From contig NW_024104367.1 of assembly GCF_003945595.2 (NCBI RefSeq), positions 608,851 to 672,850 of the forward strand: a stretch of DNA of 64,000 nt. Reading direction: 5' to 3'. Below are positions 25,641 to 36,340 of this stretch, in pieces (position 1 is the first letter of the stretch; each line of letters begins with the position of its first letter). Origin of the DNA: Pipra filicauda. Lineage: Eukaryota > Chordata > Aves > Passeriformes > Pipridae. The notes below the pieces were generated by a model. The model was given only the letters and a program-made list of their open reading frames with translations. It did no database searches and had not been told where the DNA came from. A program made the translations under genes and the position numbers.

Positions 25641-28399
25641 TGCCCAAGCAGCTTCACAGCAGTTCAGCTTTTCTTATTGTAGGAGTTGTAAGAACTTGAA
25701 GCAACCAAATGCAACCTGTTCAGCTTCCATTCCTGTTCCACATCATTCTGGCTCATCATCAGCATGTTTATTTGCTGCTGATCTCAAACAAAACTCACAA
25801 ATCTTCTTCCTCCTCAAATATTTCTTCTTGGTTTCCATCAGGTTTGTTTTGATAGTACTGACAGTTGAAACTCAGCTTTCTGTGATATCAGAATATTGAG
25901 TAAGTGTGGCTATGGAAGGATATTTAGGTAGCCTGGATGAAATATGCACCAGAAATTACTCTCCACTCTCAATGACACAGTCAGTTGACAACAATAAATT
26001 GAATCCCAGCCCTTCAACCCCAGGGATGCTTTCATGGGACACCAGCTCAGGTAAAGAGAACAGAGTTTATTTTCTGCTTGGTATATTTCTGCCTCTTTTC
26101 AAGTTTTCTAGCCCTCATAACACAGAAAAGAGTGAGAAATTAGTGTCTGTTGGGGAAAGGAAAAAACAAGGACTCTATAATGGTGAGGATGCCAGCTTTG
26201 CTCTCCTGGGTTGATACAGCTGTGCAGCATCTTTTGTTTGAGGTAAGATGGAATTATGTGGGGCATTAGTGCATTTTACTGTAAACAATGTAATTTTGAA
26301 ACTATACTTGAATTCATTGACTTCTGCAGATTGCCAAGATGGAGAATTCCTTGTCCTGGGCACTCTGGTTCTCCTGGGTAGGAATTGCAATGCTGCAAAC
26401 ATGATCCTCCTCAGGTTGAGACAGGCAGCTACCATGGTATTCCCCAACTGCTGAAGCAATTCTAAAGGAGAATCTACTCTTCAGAGCAATGAATTACAAA
26501 GATTAGAATTACTGGAAACTTGTCCATCATCTGTTTTATCAAATATAATGTTTCTGGAAGCCTTTTTTTTTTGTTGTTTGTAGAACAATCATGCTCAATA
26601 AAGCATTTATGTGTTTCCACTTTCTAAAAATGGGCATAACACAGTAACAGTAGTGCTGAGGCTTCGAGTTGATTGTGAGGATAAATCCACACAGTCCATT
26701 TGAGTATCCATACTACAAGTCTATCAGAAAAATTATATTTAACACATCATCTGAATCCATCACTCCATCTTAGTTTACTTGTTTGGTACTTCAGTAGTTC
26801 CCTTGGAAAACTGCGTGTTTAATGTCCCCTGCCTGATTCTACTTATAAATGAGAGAAAAATCTGACACAAACACCAGCTTCAGTTCATCAGCTCACACTA
26901 AGAAGACATGAGTTTTCCACCCTGGAGATTGTTTCTGCTACAGCTGCTCCATCTGTTCTCATTTCCCAGCCTAAACCAGCTGTGGAGCAACTGCCACACA
27001 CAGCATCTCACTGGCACTGCCTTCCAGCAACTGAAAGATTTTGGGGACAGAGGCAGCTCCTTTTGGAAACCTTCCTACACTGAAATCTTTGTAAAGTCAG
27101 TGCTGGGAGCTACTGCTCTGGAGTAAATCCCCTGATAGTGTCTTGATTTATGGAAAAAATGTCATCAGATTTTGCATTTAGCAGAGAATTAATCTGCTGC
27201 CTGGGCTGAGTGATAAAGGGAGACCCGGGGGGGAGCTGCAGCAGGCAATAAAAACGAAAAACCTTTTATAAAGAATTTAGGCCTCCTCTGGTTTAGCTTT
27301 TGAGGTACAAATGCAGAAAACTGTTACTTTGAAGGTCAATACTGAGGTACATATTAAGGCACAGTGAGTAAGGCCCTCACATCACAGTATATAGTGTTTT
27401 TTCTGCTATGAAACACCCATGAGACACCTGATGACTTCATCTACTCATCCTATTCATCAAAGAGCAAGGCCTCTTCACTTGATGTTTGAAGTAGACTTGT
27501 TTAATCAAATAAAGACAGCAAGAAATTCCTCCTTGTACTGCACTTGTGTGGGTAAAGACTTGCCCCTGTAGTGGGAGAGAGTATTTAAACGAAAGAAAAA
27601 CAGTCATGAGATCACAAAAGAATGTAATTGCTGAGGTGATTAAAAAAACAATCAAATAAATGAATGTATAAGTAGACAAATAAGATTATAAGAAAATGGA
27701 GACAGATAAAAGCAGAAATCCAGCCTGAGGACACTGCACAGGACACGGTTTTGATTATTAAAGCAAGGCTTCCCCATAGATTTATGGACCCAAACTTCCA
27801 GTTTTCTGCTGCTGCTTTCTCAGTTTTGGATGGGTTTGTGTGCTGTGTCTGCAATAGAAAGGACAGAACACAGTGACCCAGGGTTCACATCCTCCTTTGT
27901 CCTGTGGATCCTAAGCTTAAAAAAACTCTGGGAACCATCTCTGCAAAGTTCATCCCCACAGGCACCATGGAGCTTTTCCTGCCAAGCATTGCTTCCAGAG
28001 CCTCTGTTTCCTTTTGTACAGGATGATCCCAAAACCAGAAGCTGAACAATCAGATCACAGGGTACCAAGTGCTTTGGAAACACGATAGAGAGAGATATAT
28101 GTATCAATAAGAAGGCAAATAAGAAGATAAATCTGAGCAGGTGAATAACGACAGGGATACAGCTCTGCCTAAGTGCACGGATTGAGATGGATTGAGTTGT
28201 TTATCCTGCTAACTATTGCCTGCAAAGTAATGGATATTCAGGTCTCTGAAAAGGCTCTTTTATTAAATATCATCTGGCCATATTTTCCATATTGTTTCCT
28301 GTATTTATCTGTCAGCAACAGTGAAGGAGTAATTCATAAATACAGCACAAGTTCTGTCTCCTGTTTCCATCAAGCATCTGCAGCACCAAGTCCCGGTGA

Positions 28400-28770
28400 T
28401 TAACCGGCTCCACTACTGGCACTGTGTTGAAGTCAAAGTGCTACCGAAAGTCCTAGAACAAACTAAAAAGCTTTCAACAGTATTAATTTGATTAGCCTTT
28501 AATTAGGCGGCTCTCGGGACTGGTCAGAACACAATCTATCCCAATATTATGTGAAGTCAGAGACTGGACCTTGGAATTGTTTCAACTAGAGAAACGACCT
28601 GATTTCTTAATGGATTCAAATTCTCCAAAACTGTCAGGGTTTGGGTACTGGCGTTTTATTTGAAGGTTATTTGTCGTTATAATTAGCTTGATGTAACCCC
28701 GTGGCTGGGTTTTATTTGAATTCTTCGTCAGGAGAACTGTAAAAAAGCCTGATGAGGATTTCTGTCAGTC
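28400..28770. promoter_or_regulatory. Candidate conserved non-coding block
   Basis: A distinctive block containing 'ttaatttgattagcctttaa' directly followed by 'ttaggcggctctcgggactg', then 'ggttatttgtcgttataatt' and a duplicated 'ttttatttgaa' word (28657-28668 and 28711-28722). It keeps several CpGs in otherwise CpG-poor DNA and has no repeat or coding similarity. The pattern is typical of vertebrate developmental enhancers, but conservation has not been tested. Confidence 0.32.
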
Positions 28771-30511
28771 CATTTGATTTCAGGTTCAGAATACAGGAAT
28801 TCCCCTTTTTTGCAGGATTTTGTTCTTCACGTTTCCCATTCCAGATGAAAGCTGAAAGCCAATACCTGGTGTCCCAGCTGAATCTCCTTGAAACAACTCC
28901 ACAAAACATGCACTCTCAGACTCCTGGTTTCTCCAGAACTCAGATCCTGGACCCATGATCTCGCCCTTGACTGGTTGCCACAAATGCACGTTCACACAGG
29001 AAAATAGTCAGGAATAGGCCTTGATAGACAATGGGACAAATGACACTGTTCAGGTGGTGGATTTGTCCAGGAGAGGTATCAAACCACTTTCATACAACCA
29101 GTGTTTTGCCCTTGTCTCTTCCCCATTCTCCCACGCTTTCACTTCACAATCCACCCCAAGTCCTCATTCTCTCTGCCCTTATGCCCTCCCAAATAAATTC
29201 ATACTTAACGTTTTTCCTCCATTTGTCCCAGTTTTGCTGAAGTCACACTCAAATTAGTTAATTCTAATTCACCCGTACAATCCCAGTCTTATTTCACATT
29301 ACTGATGTGGATATCAAGGCACTCTTGCCCTGTAAGCCCCCAAAGGTCCCCAGAATTCCCCTCCAATTCGTGCTGGAGTTTGGTTGCCTTTCATTTAACA
29401 CTCCACCTCTGAAACCTGGGCATTCCTCATGATGCTCCCTGTAACTTTTATCAGCTTCTCTCTCTGTTATATGTGATGCTTTCCAATTTCTCATGTCGTG
29501 TCCAAATTTTTCCACAGCCTGTTCAGTTTGCTTAACCTCAAACTCCTCAACCTAGAGCCTCCTCATCTGCTTACATACCTTAACATCTCCCATCCTTTAG
29601 GCTACATCCAACAGAGAAATATATTAAAATAATTTAAAAAAAAATAAAAAGGAAATAGGAAGAAATAAAGGAAAAAGTGAATAAACCCTGGAAAATAAAA
29701 CTGCATGATCTCCTGCCAAGGGGAAGAATAGGTATTGTTCTACACAAGATTAGCTTCAGGGGATGTTTCCTTTTGCTTCACCACTCGCTGTGGGATGCAG
29801 AGTCTGTAGTCCTGGATCAGACAATGATTTCTTAGATGCAGAGACTCTAATGCCAGAAAGAGCACACTGACAACATAATCTAACCTCCCATATCACACAG
29901 TGCACAGCTATTTACCAAGTTTCTCCTACAGAAAAGCAGGTGGGTGTTTAGCTGCAGCATTGCCTCATAGGAAAGCTGTACACTTTTTGAAAAGATATCA
30001 TGAAATGGAAATTTTATTACTTTCTGTAGTGGTTTAACCACTGGAACAAATCCTCCTCAATTTATAAAAAGAATTGTATCCCTCTGTAGAACCTGTCTGA
30101 CATGAAAATTGTTGTGGATTTTTCCACAGGTTTAAACATTCCTAGGAAGTCTTCTGGTTTCTGCTCAATATCATCAAATCAGTTCTGATTATCTTTGCAT
30201 TCAGACAACTGCTATTTAAAGATCTTCACTTTGAGAGAAATGCCTTATGACTTTTCCATGAAGCTTCTCCATGATTTACACATCCTTTACCTCCAGAGCT
30301 GTTGTGGCATCCCAATGTCTTCAGTTTCATGGAATCCAGGTAAAGTCCTCTGTCTATCCCAGCTCAGAAAACTTTTTTTAATAGACCCACAGGCAATGTT
30401 ATCTTTTGGCCACACCTGACTGGGAACACAATTTTGTTCCAGCTTTTTGTCTATAGCAGACATTCTGGTTTTGTAGGGTTTGGGGGTTTTTTTGGCTGTT
30501 TTTGTTGTTGT

Positions 30512-30538
30512 GTTTTTGTTTGTTTGTTTGTTTGTTTT
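30512..30538. repeat. (TTTG)n microsatellite
   Basis: About six TTTG units immediately left of the LTR-like fragment. Confidence 0.9.
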
Positions 30539-30559
30539 TCCCAGAAATACCATGTCCTG

Positions 30560-30820
30560 CTTTCAGCTGGGACGGAGTTGATTTCCTACCTGGTTTCCAC
30601 TGGCTGGTACAGTGTTGTGTTTTGGATTTAGGGTGAGAATAATGTTGATAACACAATCAATGATGGTTTAGTTGATGCTGAGCAGGGCTTACACTGAGTC
30701 AAGGTCTTCTCACACGGTTCTGCCAGAGAGGCTGAGGATGCACAGGAAACTGGAGGGGACACAGCTGGGACAGCTGACCCAAACTGACCCAAGAGATTTT
30801 CCAGACCATATGATGTCAGC
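30560..30820 (+). mobile_element. Avian ERV LTR fragment
   Basis: The run 'gtgttgtgttttggatttag', 'gagaataatgttgataacac', 'ttagttgatgctgagcaggg' and 'acagctgacccaaactgacc' matches, as I recall it, a common interspersed avian ERV LTR. Both ends are decayed and there is no adjacent PBS or internal viral sequence, so it is probably a solo or truncated LTR. Confidence 0.6.
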
Positions 30821-33800
30821 CTTTCCCAGGAGATTGTGTTGTCCGCTATCCAGTCAGTAAGGGTTCCATTTCTTCTGCCTACATAGAGGATTTTGCATTT
30901 GATGGCCTTAAATCACTCTTATATGTTCTCTGCCTAACAATGGATCCAGACTACATAGCACATGTCCCACCCTGGAAGTCTTTGGTTTAACTATGCTCTT
31001 CATCAGCAATATCTTTATAAAATCTTGTTGAAGCCTCCAGCCCTGCTGACACCAAAGCTAAAATAATCTATACGAAGACAGTAAATAAATCCAAGCATCG
31101 GATGAAATGTTCAGCTGTAACACCATAACCTTGAATGGTCCATAAATCTCTCTTGAGAAATGGCTTTCCTTTCTTTTTGAGATGGTCTACCACTCCATGC
31201 CCTGGGAATGCACATCCCTTTGCATTTGGCAATAAAAATCCTGTCCTTGACTAATGGTATCCACATGAAGAGATCCCGTATTCTATGAACAAATTACCAA
31301 GTATTTTTCAACGCATCAGTCCATGAACCGTATAGCATAAACAGTATAAACTGCTGTGAGGAACAAGGTTGTAGTTTATTAGCAGCCCAAAAATTGGATG
31401 ACATTGGGTCAATAGCCCTGGGACACCACTGGAAACCCACTGGTACTTGTAGGGCCAACTCCTGGCTTCTCAGCCAGGAGACACAATGGAAATCCACTAT
31501 GCAAAGCCATGTCAGTTAAGCACTCCCATTTCATCACTAAGTAGTGTTTATGCCCTTATCATACCAGAATAAAAAATACTCTTATTCCTTCTCTCTCTCA
31601 AAAAAAAAAAAAAAAAAGTTCCCCATTCCTCCAAAAGGAGCAGGAACACAAATCTGAGCAATATCAGACATTCATATTTCCAGAAAAAAAATTTTGCTCT
31701 AACCAAGCCATTTCCTTGTCACTCCTTTCCCTCATCCCAGAAACAAATTCGTGGTGTGACATGTTGGAATCAATGCCATGTTGCAGCACACACTGCCCTG
31801 CTCCTGCTCAGAAAAGTGTAATCTCTGGGCTATAAATAGTCCTAGTGAAGAGATAATGTCCTAGGTTTCGTCCCTTTACAGCCAGTGAGGTCACTAAGAG
31901 TTCCCCTATTTATCATCAATATTTCATCTGCCAACCCTTTTGTTTACTGACCTTGAAAGCATTTCACATGAACCCATCAGGAAGGTGTGTCCTTTGCTGC
32001 TTTGGCATTTGCTTACTGTTAATAAGGTAAATGTGTGAAAAGTATTTTTAAAGAATCCATCCCCTTCCATACATTCCTGGATAAGAATTTTGTTACAGGG
32101 CTCCATCTTTCATCTGTTATCTGTTTTCCGTGGACAGAGGTCCTTCATCAAACCAGATAATTTTATTTGCTGAGAGATGCTTTTGTGCAAAACCTGATGC
32201 CTAATTTATGAGATAAGTTGGACTGACAACAAAATGACCTTCTCCCTCTATCTGGTTATTAAATTGTTTGTGATCTAATAAAATGCTGGTAATACACTCC
32301 ATTTCAGCAGGGCTTTAATTTCCTACCTGACATTTAGATTAAAAAGAGTACGGATTCAGGGAAGGAATTTGTCACAGTCTGAAACAGGGTTGACAAAAGC
32401 TGAGCTCCGCTACTCGCAGAACACCTCAGAGGAAGGAGTGGTTTGCAGCCCATGGGTGTGACTCTGAGAAGGCAAAAGACTCAGCAAGGCAGGATTTCCC
32501 TCCTCCTGCACATTTGGTTGGGTGCTGGATGTGGAGCTGAGTCAGGATGCGAGGGGACACTTCACACAGAGCTCTGCCCTGTCCTGCCTCTAATCTTGAC
32601 CACTGCTATCCACGAAACTGAATAAAAGCAAATCATATTTCTTTCTGTCATCCCCATTAAAAACAAATATTCTTTAATAACTCTGGAGTAAGGCTTTGTT
32701 CACCCACCAGAGGACGGTGATTCATGAGCTCTCACCCTTCTGTCATTCCTTGGGTATCCTCGGAGATAACATCATCCCATTATCCAGGCTTTTTGGTGCT
32801 GTCAATACAGCCACAGAGGGAAATCCTAGAGGCTGTTCTCAAAGCCAGACTCCACTGCCTTCCTTGCTCACTGGTCTCCAGAAAAACATGGGCTCAGGAA
32901 GGGAATTAACCTTTTATCTCAGAGCAATAATACACGTCTTCACACCACAATGATTTTCTGTATAATACCAAGTCCTGCAATATTTCAGTAAATGTAAAAG
33001 TATCAGTTCACTGCTCCTCCCAAAACACTAAATAAGCATTATCACTGGAAAATCCAGATTTTCCTACAGAAGAAAAGTTACAGAATGAACATATCTGGTT
33101 TCCAAGGATTGTATTCTCATGAAATATTATTTTTAGCAGGAAGAGCTCTCCAGCAGGAAACTGTTCCATGGATCTCTAACTTACACTGAATCAAGAGATG
33201 TTGACATTATAAAAGACTTTACTTCTTAAGACTGAAAATACAGCCATTTAGTAAATGGTGAGGAAAATTGAGTGGGAAAAACTGAGAGAAAAGAAGCCTC
33301 CCTAACACAAAAATACCATAATGTATCTCAATAACTGGGGAAAGTTGCCTCAGTGAAACCTTAAATTTCTCTGACTCCTTCAGTCTTCACTCAGCCACCT
33401 ATTTTATGTCACTGAATTTGGCAGTGCTTTCTGACAGAAAAATGGTGGAAAAAAGTTTAGGAACATGTAGCAAAGATACTGCACAGGAGAAAAAGAAAAT
33501 GTAAGGGCAGCTGGGTCTTACTTCAGAAAGTTTACAAAGTCCTAACTACTGTAGGAACCCACAATGGCATAACTCAGCCAAGAGCTCTTTGAGGTTCACT
33601 TCTCATTATGAGATTCTTCTACTGAGAGATCAGGAAAGGAGAATGACAAACCTTTCCAAGATTTTAGTGCTGGCTTTTATAAAGGGATTTTCTCCCTTAA
33701 AATGCTGTGGCACCTTTTTTCAGGTGTGTTTTGTGTGATTGTTGTAACTGTATATTCTGGTTTCTGTTTTACATCAGACACACTTTCAATCTCTATTGCT

Positions 33801-33929
33801 TCCAGAATATCTAATTTGTCCAATCTTATTTATCTAGATCCTCTTACAACATTTTATTTTCCTGCCCTGCCTTGTGTGTGTGAGTTTACTTCTCTCAAAG
33901 TGAGATAAAAATAACGAAATGTTCTGTAT
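30821..33929. other. Unassigned spacer
   Basis: No gene recognised. A run of 18 A lies at 31600-31617. An ATTA-rich unique block at 32130-32370 is listed separately. Confidence 0.45.
32130..32370. promoter_or_regulatory. Candidate conserved non-coding block
   Basis: 'ccagataattttatttgctg', 'gatgcctaatttatgagata', 'tctggttattaaattgtttg' and 'gctttaatttcctacctgac' form a dense AT-word cluster in unique, non-coding sequence. Inference from pattern only. Confidence 0.25.
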
Positions 33930-34520
33930 GTGTCTGTGGGGGTACATTCCCCCCTCCTGAGGCTGCACTATGATCTCAGAAATGCTCGTTAGGCCTCGGC
34001 CTTGACAAACAGCATCTGGGTTAAGCCCCTCTTAAGCTTGTCAGAAACACTGTCTGCTCCCAGATACCAGTTGCTGCCTAATGAGTTCCTGTTTTATAAC
34101 AAACAGCTTTGGAAACTTATTTTTCTTGCCTGAATAACAACTCCAGTGGAACAACATTTTTCTTGTCGAACTTTCAAAGGAAGTTGCCGACCTGAATTGT
34201 GGCCTGGATGGAATAATACCATGACCAAAGCCAATTCCCTTGTGACCCTCTAAACGGTTGTCCTAAGAGAGACCCTCTGAACTGTCCTGGACCATCATGG
34301 GTTGTGACCAGCATCTCCCTCTGAGTGGGACCTCTCTGAAAGTTGCTGTACTTGGAGGGTGAGTGAATGATGACGATGGATCCTGGGCTGATACCCCCAT
34401 TCCTCGAGACTCAACCCTTCACCCACTGAAAAGATGCGAAGCCATCCAATGTGAGTCTTTCACCGGATTTGAGGGGTGTAAGCCTTGTACACACTCCTGG
34501 TCTGTGTGTGTGCAAAACAT
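33930..34520. mobile_element. Possible LTR or other insertion, CpG-bearing
   Basis: About 600 bp with clearly more CpG dinucleotides than its flanks ('cgttaggcctcggcc', 'ttgtcgaac', 'ttgccgac', 'aaacggtt', 'cctcgag', 'atgcgaag', 'tcaccgg'). It starts near 'tgtgggggtacattcccccc'. A TATA-like 'ttataaaac' on the minus strand at about 34090-34100 would fit a minus-oriented LTR. No PBS or viral coding was found beside it and I cannot name the family. A former CpG island is the alternative. Confidence 0.35.
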
Positions 34521-35529
34521 GGAGATTTCCATTGCACTTTGAACGGGAGGGAACTGAGGGTCAGTGGGACGAGCAAAGGAGGGTGAAATCAAGGGAATGG
34601 AATAGAGGATCGAAAATGTGGACTCTAGGAGAGTTACTGTTCCTTCCGTCATTAACCTTTTGCTTTGAAAATGACAGAGAGGAGGAATGAGATGAAGGCC
34701 AGAGCAGAGGTTCTACAAACCAACCCCATCTGAACTCCTCCCAGAATTGGAATCATGGATATGCCATGATAGATTCTTTGAGTACCACCCCAAAGAAGTC
34801 ATTAGAACTGCTTCAAGGGCCAAGCAGTTTCCTCCAGCAGCTATCTTAGAGCCATCAAAGACCAATTGAAATATCTGTATCCCTCTATTATCTTTTTGCA
34901 TTGGGAAAACATCTGAGCACTATAGAGATGAGAGTGAGTGAGCAACAGGGATGAGAAGAAAATGAATGGGATAAGCAGGATACTCTAGAGCCACCAGGGA
35001 GGATAGTGAGATATTTCATTTCAGTTCTGGCTTTATCCATACAGCCTCTGGTCCTGCTGACCTTCACTGGACTCAATAGGTATATTTTGCATGTACTGAC
35101 ATGTTTGGAGCAGGGTTAAGGTCAACACTAGACTTCATGGAATGGCCTCAAGTGTCTGTATCTCAAAAAAGTGAAAACATTTGCTCTGTAGAAAAGTCAG
35201 ATTTCAACTTGTGTGAGGTCCTAGGACCCTTGCGATCTTCAACAAGTCTTCACCAGTTAGTTCCTCACATTAATTGGTGATCAGGTAATCTCAGTTCATC
35301 CACACTGTGTACATGTCCTGTTGTCCCAGTGCCCATCAGCCAACTCTTTGGAACATGACGTGAGCCCAGGGTGAGCAGCTCCAGGAGAGCTTTTGACCAC
35401 ATCAGGGGGCCTCTGAGATAATTTTCTTTTGGTAAAATAGGGAAGTCAAAGCACATTTAGACTGTCAGATGCAAAAGTAGAAGATTGGTTGCTGCAGAGT
35501 AGTCAAGGTAAGGATATCAGGCAGGTGGG
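34521..35529. other. Unassigned spacer
   Basis: No gene or repeat recognised. The 60-80 codon frames are unremarkable. Confidence 0.45.
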
Positions 35530-36340
35530 AGAAGTAGGACAGTGATTTATGTGGATGATTATGATTAGATTTATTCCTAATGCAGTATCTAAATATTGCC
35601 AGTGCGGTATCTAAATAACAACTTTATCATTTGTTACAATGGATTATAGTATCTAAAGGGTTATAATACAAGCAAGTTCAGCTACAAACATACAGGTTTA
35701 CAGTCTTTGGCCTTGCAGAATTCACATTTACAAAGTACCTACGGAGCTACTCTAGGATTTTACTTCCGTATTTGACCAAATTTTAATGTCTTTTGCTCAC
35801 CCATCCCAAAGTTCCTTTAGCTTACCCCGTCTTCAGGCTGGATGTACCCTGTAGATGACCCTGCCGGGGGGGGAACCACCCACAAACTGTCTGCAACCTT
35901 GGGAGACCAGTCAGCCCAGTCTCCAGCAGCACTTTATACCCTTTTGCAGGCTGATGTGCACCAACACCTCAGCTCCCCCATCTCTGTAATGCATTAATGA
36001 CGGAAGCATCCAGGCAGTTCCTCCTGCAATTCCCACCTGGTTTTTTATCCTGGGATAAACCACACTGCCCATCAAAGACGGCGAAAAGGGGGCCATGGTG
36101 TGTGTGAGGGCTGGTGGGGAGGAGGCATGGGAAGACTTGACTGTCTTTCCTCAGCACCACACTGATCTCGTGCATTATGCTCTAAACCAAACTTTATGCC
36201 ACCCCTCATGGTACCCACACAGTCAGTCTGCAGAAATACATCCATTGGCTTGGGACAGGAGCATCCTGAATCTGGCAGGAGTGGACAGATGAACCAAGGG
36301 GTAACGCCTGCAGCTAGAAAGACAAGGGGGGGAAAGGGTT
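35530..36340 (-). mobile_element. Probable ERV LTR, minus orientation
   Basis: On the minus strand the order is U3-like sequence (36.3 to 35.95 kb), then a TATA box 'gggtataaagtgctg' (TATAAA at 35933-35938), then 'gagactgggctgactggtct', then a polyadenylation signal AATAAA at 35570-35575 near the presumed 3' end. This promoter-then-polyA layout over ~800 bp, with the plus-strand run 'ccggggggggg' between, fits an LTR. There is no PBS or internal viral ORF downstream, so a solo LTR is likely. The boundaries are estimates. Confidence 0.48.
35933..35938 (-). promoter_or_regulatory. TATA box of the probable LTR
   Basis: TATAAA on the minus strand in the context GGGTATAAAGTG, about 360 bp upstream of an AATAAA. 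Confidence 0.45.

Larger units (their letters stand above)
24523..30559. other. CR1-free spacer with candidate regulatory blocks
   Basis: Six kilobases with no recognisable CR1 copy. It contains unique ATTA-rich blocks at 25430-25640 and 28400-28770 (listed separately) and an A-rich stretch at 29630-29700. No coding exon was found. A (TTTG)n repeat closes it at 30512-30538. Confidence 0.45.
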
